This document shows positions 63,957 to 64,000 of a DNA stretch of 64,000 nucleotides, one piece after another. The position numbers and the translations under genes were made by a program. Location: contig NZ_JAHYBZ010000003.1 in NCBI RefSeq assembly GCF_019430885.1, positions 602,037-666,036 of the forward strand. The letters are read 5' to 3'. The DNA comes from Roseomonas alba (GTDB lineage Bacteria > Pseudomonadota > Alphaproteobacteria > Acetobacterales > Acetobacteraceae). Position 1 is the stretch's first letter. Each line of letters begins with the position of its first letter. Below the pieces are notes generated by a model. The model was not told the DNA's origin. It ran no database searches and saw only the letters and a program-made list of their open reading frames with translations.

Positions 63957-64000
63957 ATGGCCAAAGAACCTCCCCCGCCGCGTCCGCCCGCCCGCCCGCT
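63957..64000 (+). CDS. Start of an unidentified gene (partial)
   Basis: An ATG at 63957 opens MAKEPPPPRPPARP and runs out of the window. The first 14 residues are mostly Pro and Arg, so a domain cannot be judged. About 155 bp of gene-free DNA lie between the R11/IS-like end and this start, with a small CTGCCCG/CGGGCAG hairpin near 63913-63933. There is no clear ribosome-binding site. The call rests only on the open frame and the position. Confidence 0.35.
   Translation, partial: MAKEPPPPRPPARP

Overview
The window is high-GC DNA carrying ordinary chromosomal genes of an alphaproteobacterium, most likely of the Acetobacteraceae (Roseomonas-like). This placement is inferred from gene content: a MucR/Ros regulator beside a cysteine-poor Fur/Mur regulator and an OlsB-type acyltransferase, a PHB phasin, three orphan Bug (TctC-type) receptors, an accA-xerD pair and an AroK-AroB fusion. 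I see no transposase gene, prophage, plasmid or CRISPR array. There is one tRNA (Ala, CGC) and no rRNA.

Layout. 0-10.8 kb: end of an ABC-F ATPase, a PfkB sugar/adenosine kinase, uvrB, a Bug receptor, a DMT exporter, a holin-like membrane protein, a methyltransferase, an M23 peptidase, xseA and purD. 11-17.6 kb: a hemolysin-III-like protein, then a Bug-hyuA-hyuB operon read leftward from a divergent LysR gene that has a T-N11-A dyad in front of it. 17.7-24.5 kb: a lipoprotein, folD-DUF167-yggT, tRNA-Ala, a divergent LysR/bile-acid-symporter pair, a DUF308 protein, an unknown protein and an M20 amidohydrolase. 24.7-30.3 kb: a five-gene dipeptide/oligopeptide ABC importer with overlapping genes. 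30.4-36 kb: mtnP, small lipoproteins, a secreted NTR/TPR/pentapeptide fusion, ychF, pth and rplY. 36-43.4 kb: a DUF2339 protein, a phosphatase-RidA-GST operon, a methyltransferase, prs, a 20-residue-repeat secreted protein and a phasin. 44-56 kb: TetR, proC, an MFS exporter, accA, xerD, an alcohol dehydrogenase, a 49-aa membrane protein, aroKB, DUF2889, a degenerate methyltransferase and a third Bug receptor. 56-64 kb: tsaB-rimI, a TusA-like protein, mucR, fur-olsB, a DMT exporter, thiolase-SDR with a divergent TetR gene and paired operators, then a partial gene.

The most unusual content is non-coding. A modular repeat occurs at eleven places (R1-R11), about one per 6 kb. Its unit is two GC-rich hairpins. 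Hairpin C has a GGGGC/GCCCC core and usually an AAA/TTT loop. Hairpin B has CCAAAGGCC/GGCCTTTGG arms around a 3-4 nt loop. Full copies are two units in inverted orientation around 100-260 bp of variable DNA, and three copies also carry a third palindrome, D. Hairpin C usually lies 6-25 nt past a stop codon and is oriented so the loop is UUU in that gene's mRNA. Its outer stem changes by paired substitutions between copies, so selection on structure is likely. A second family with the same design but different sequence lies between rplY and pth. I read these as amplified bidirectional terminator or 3'-end elements, possibly mobile like MITEs or BIMEs. That function is inference.
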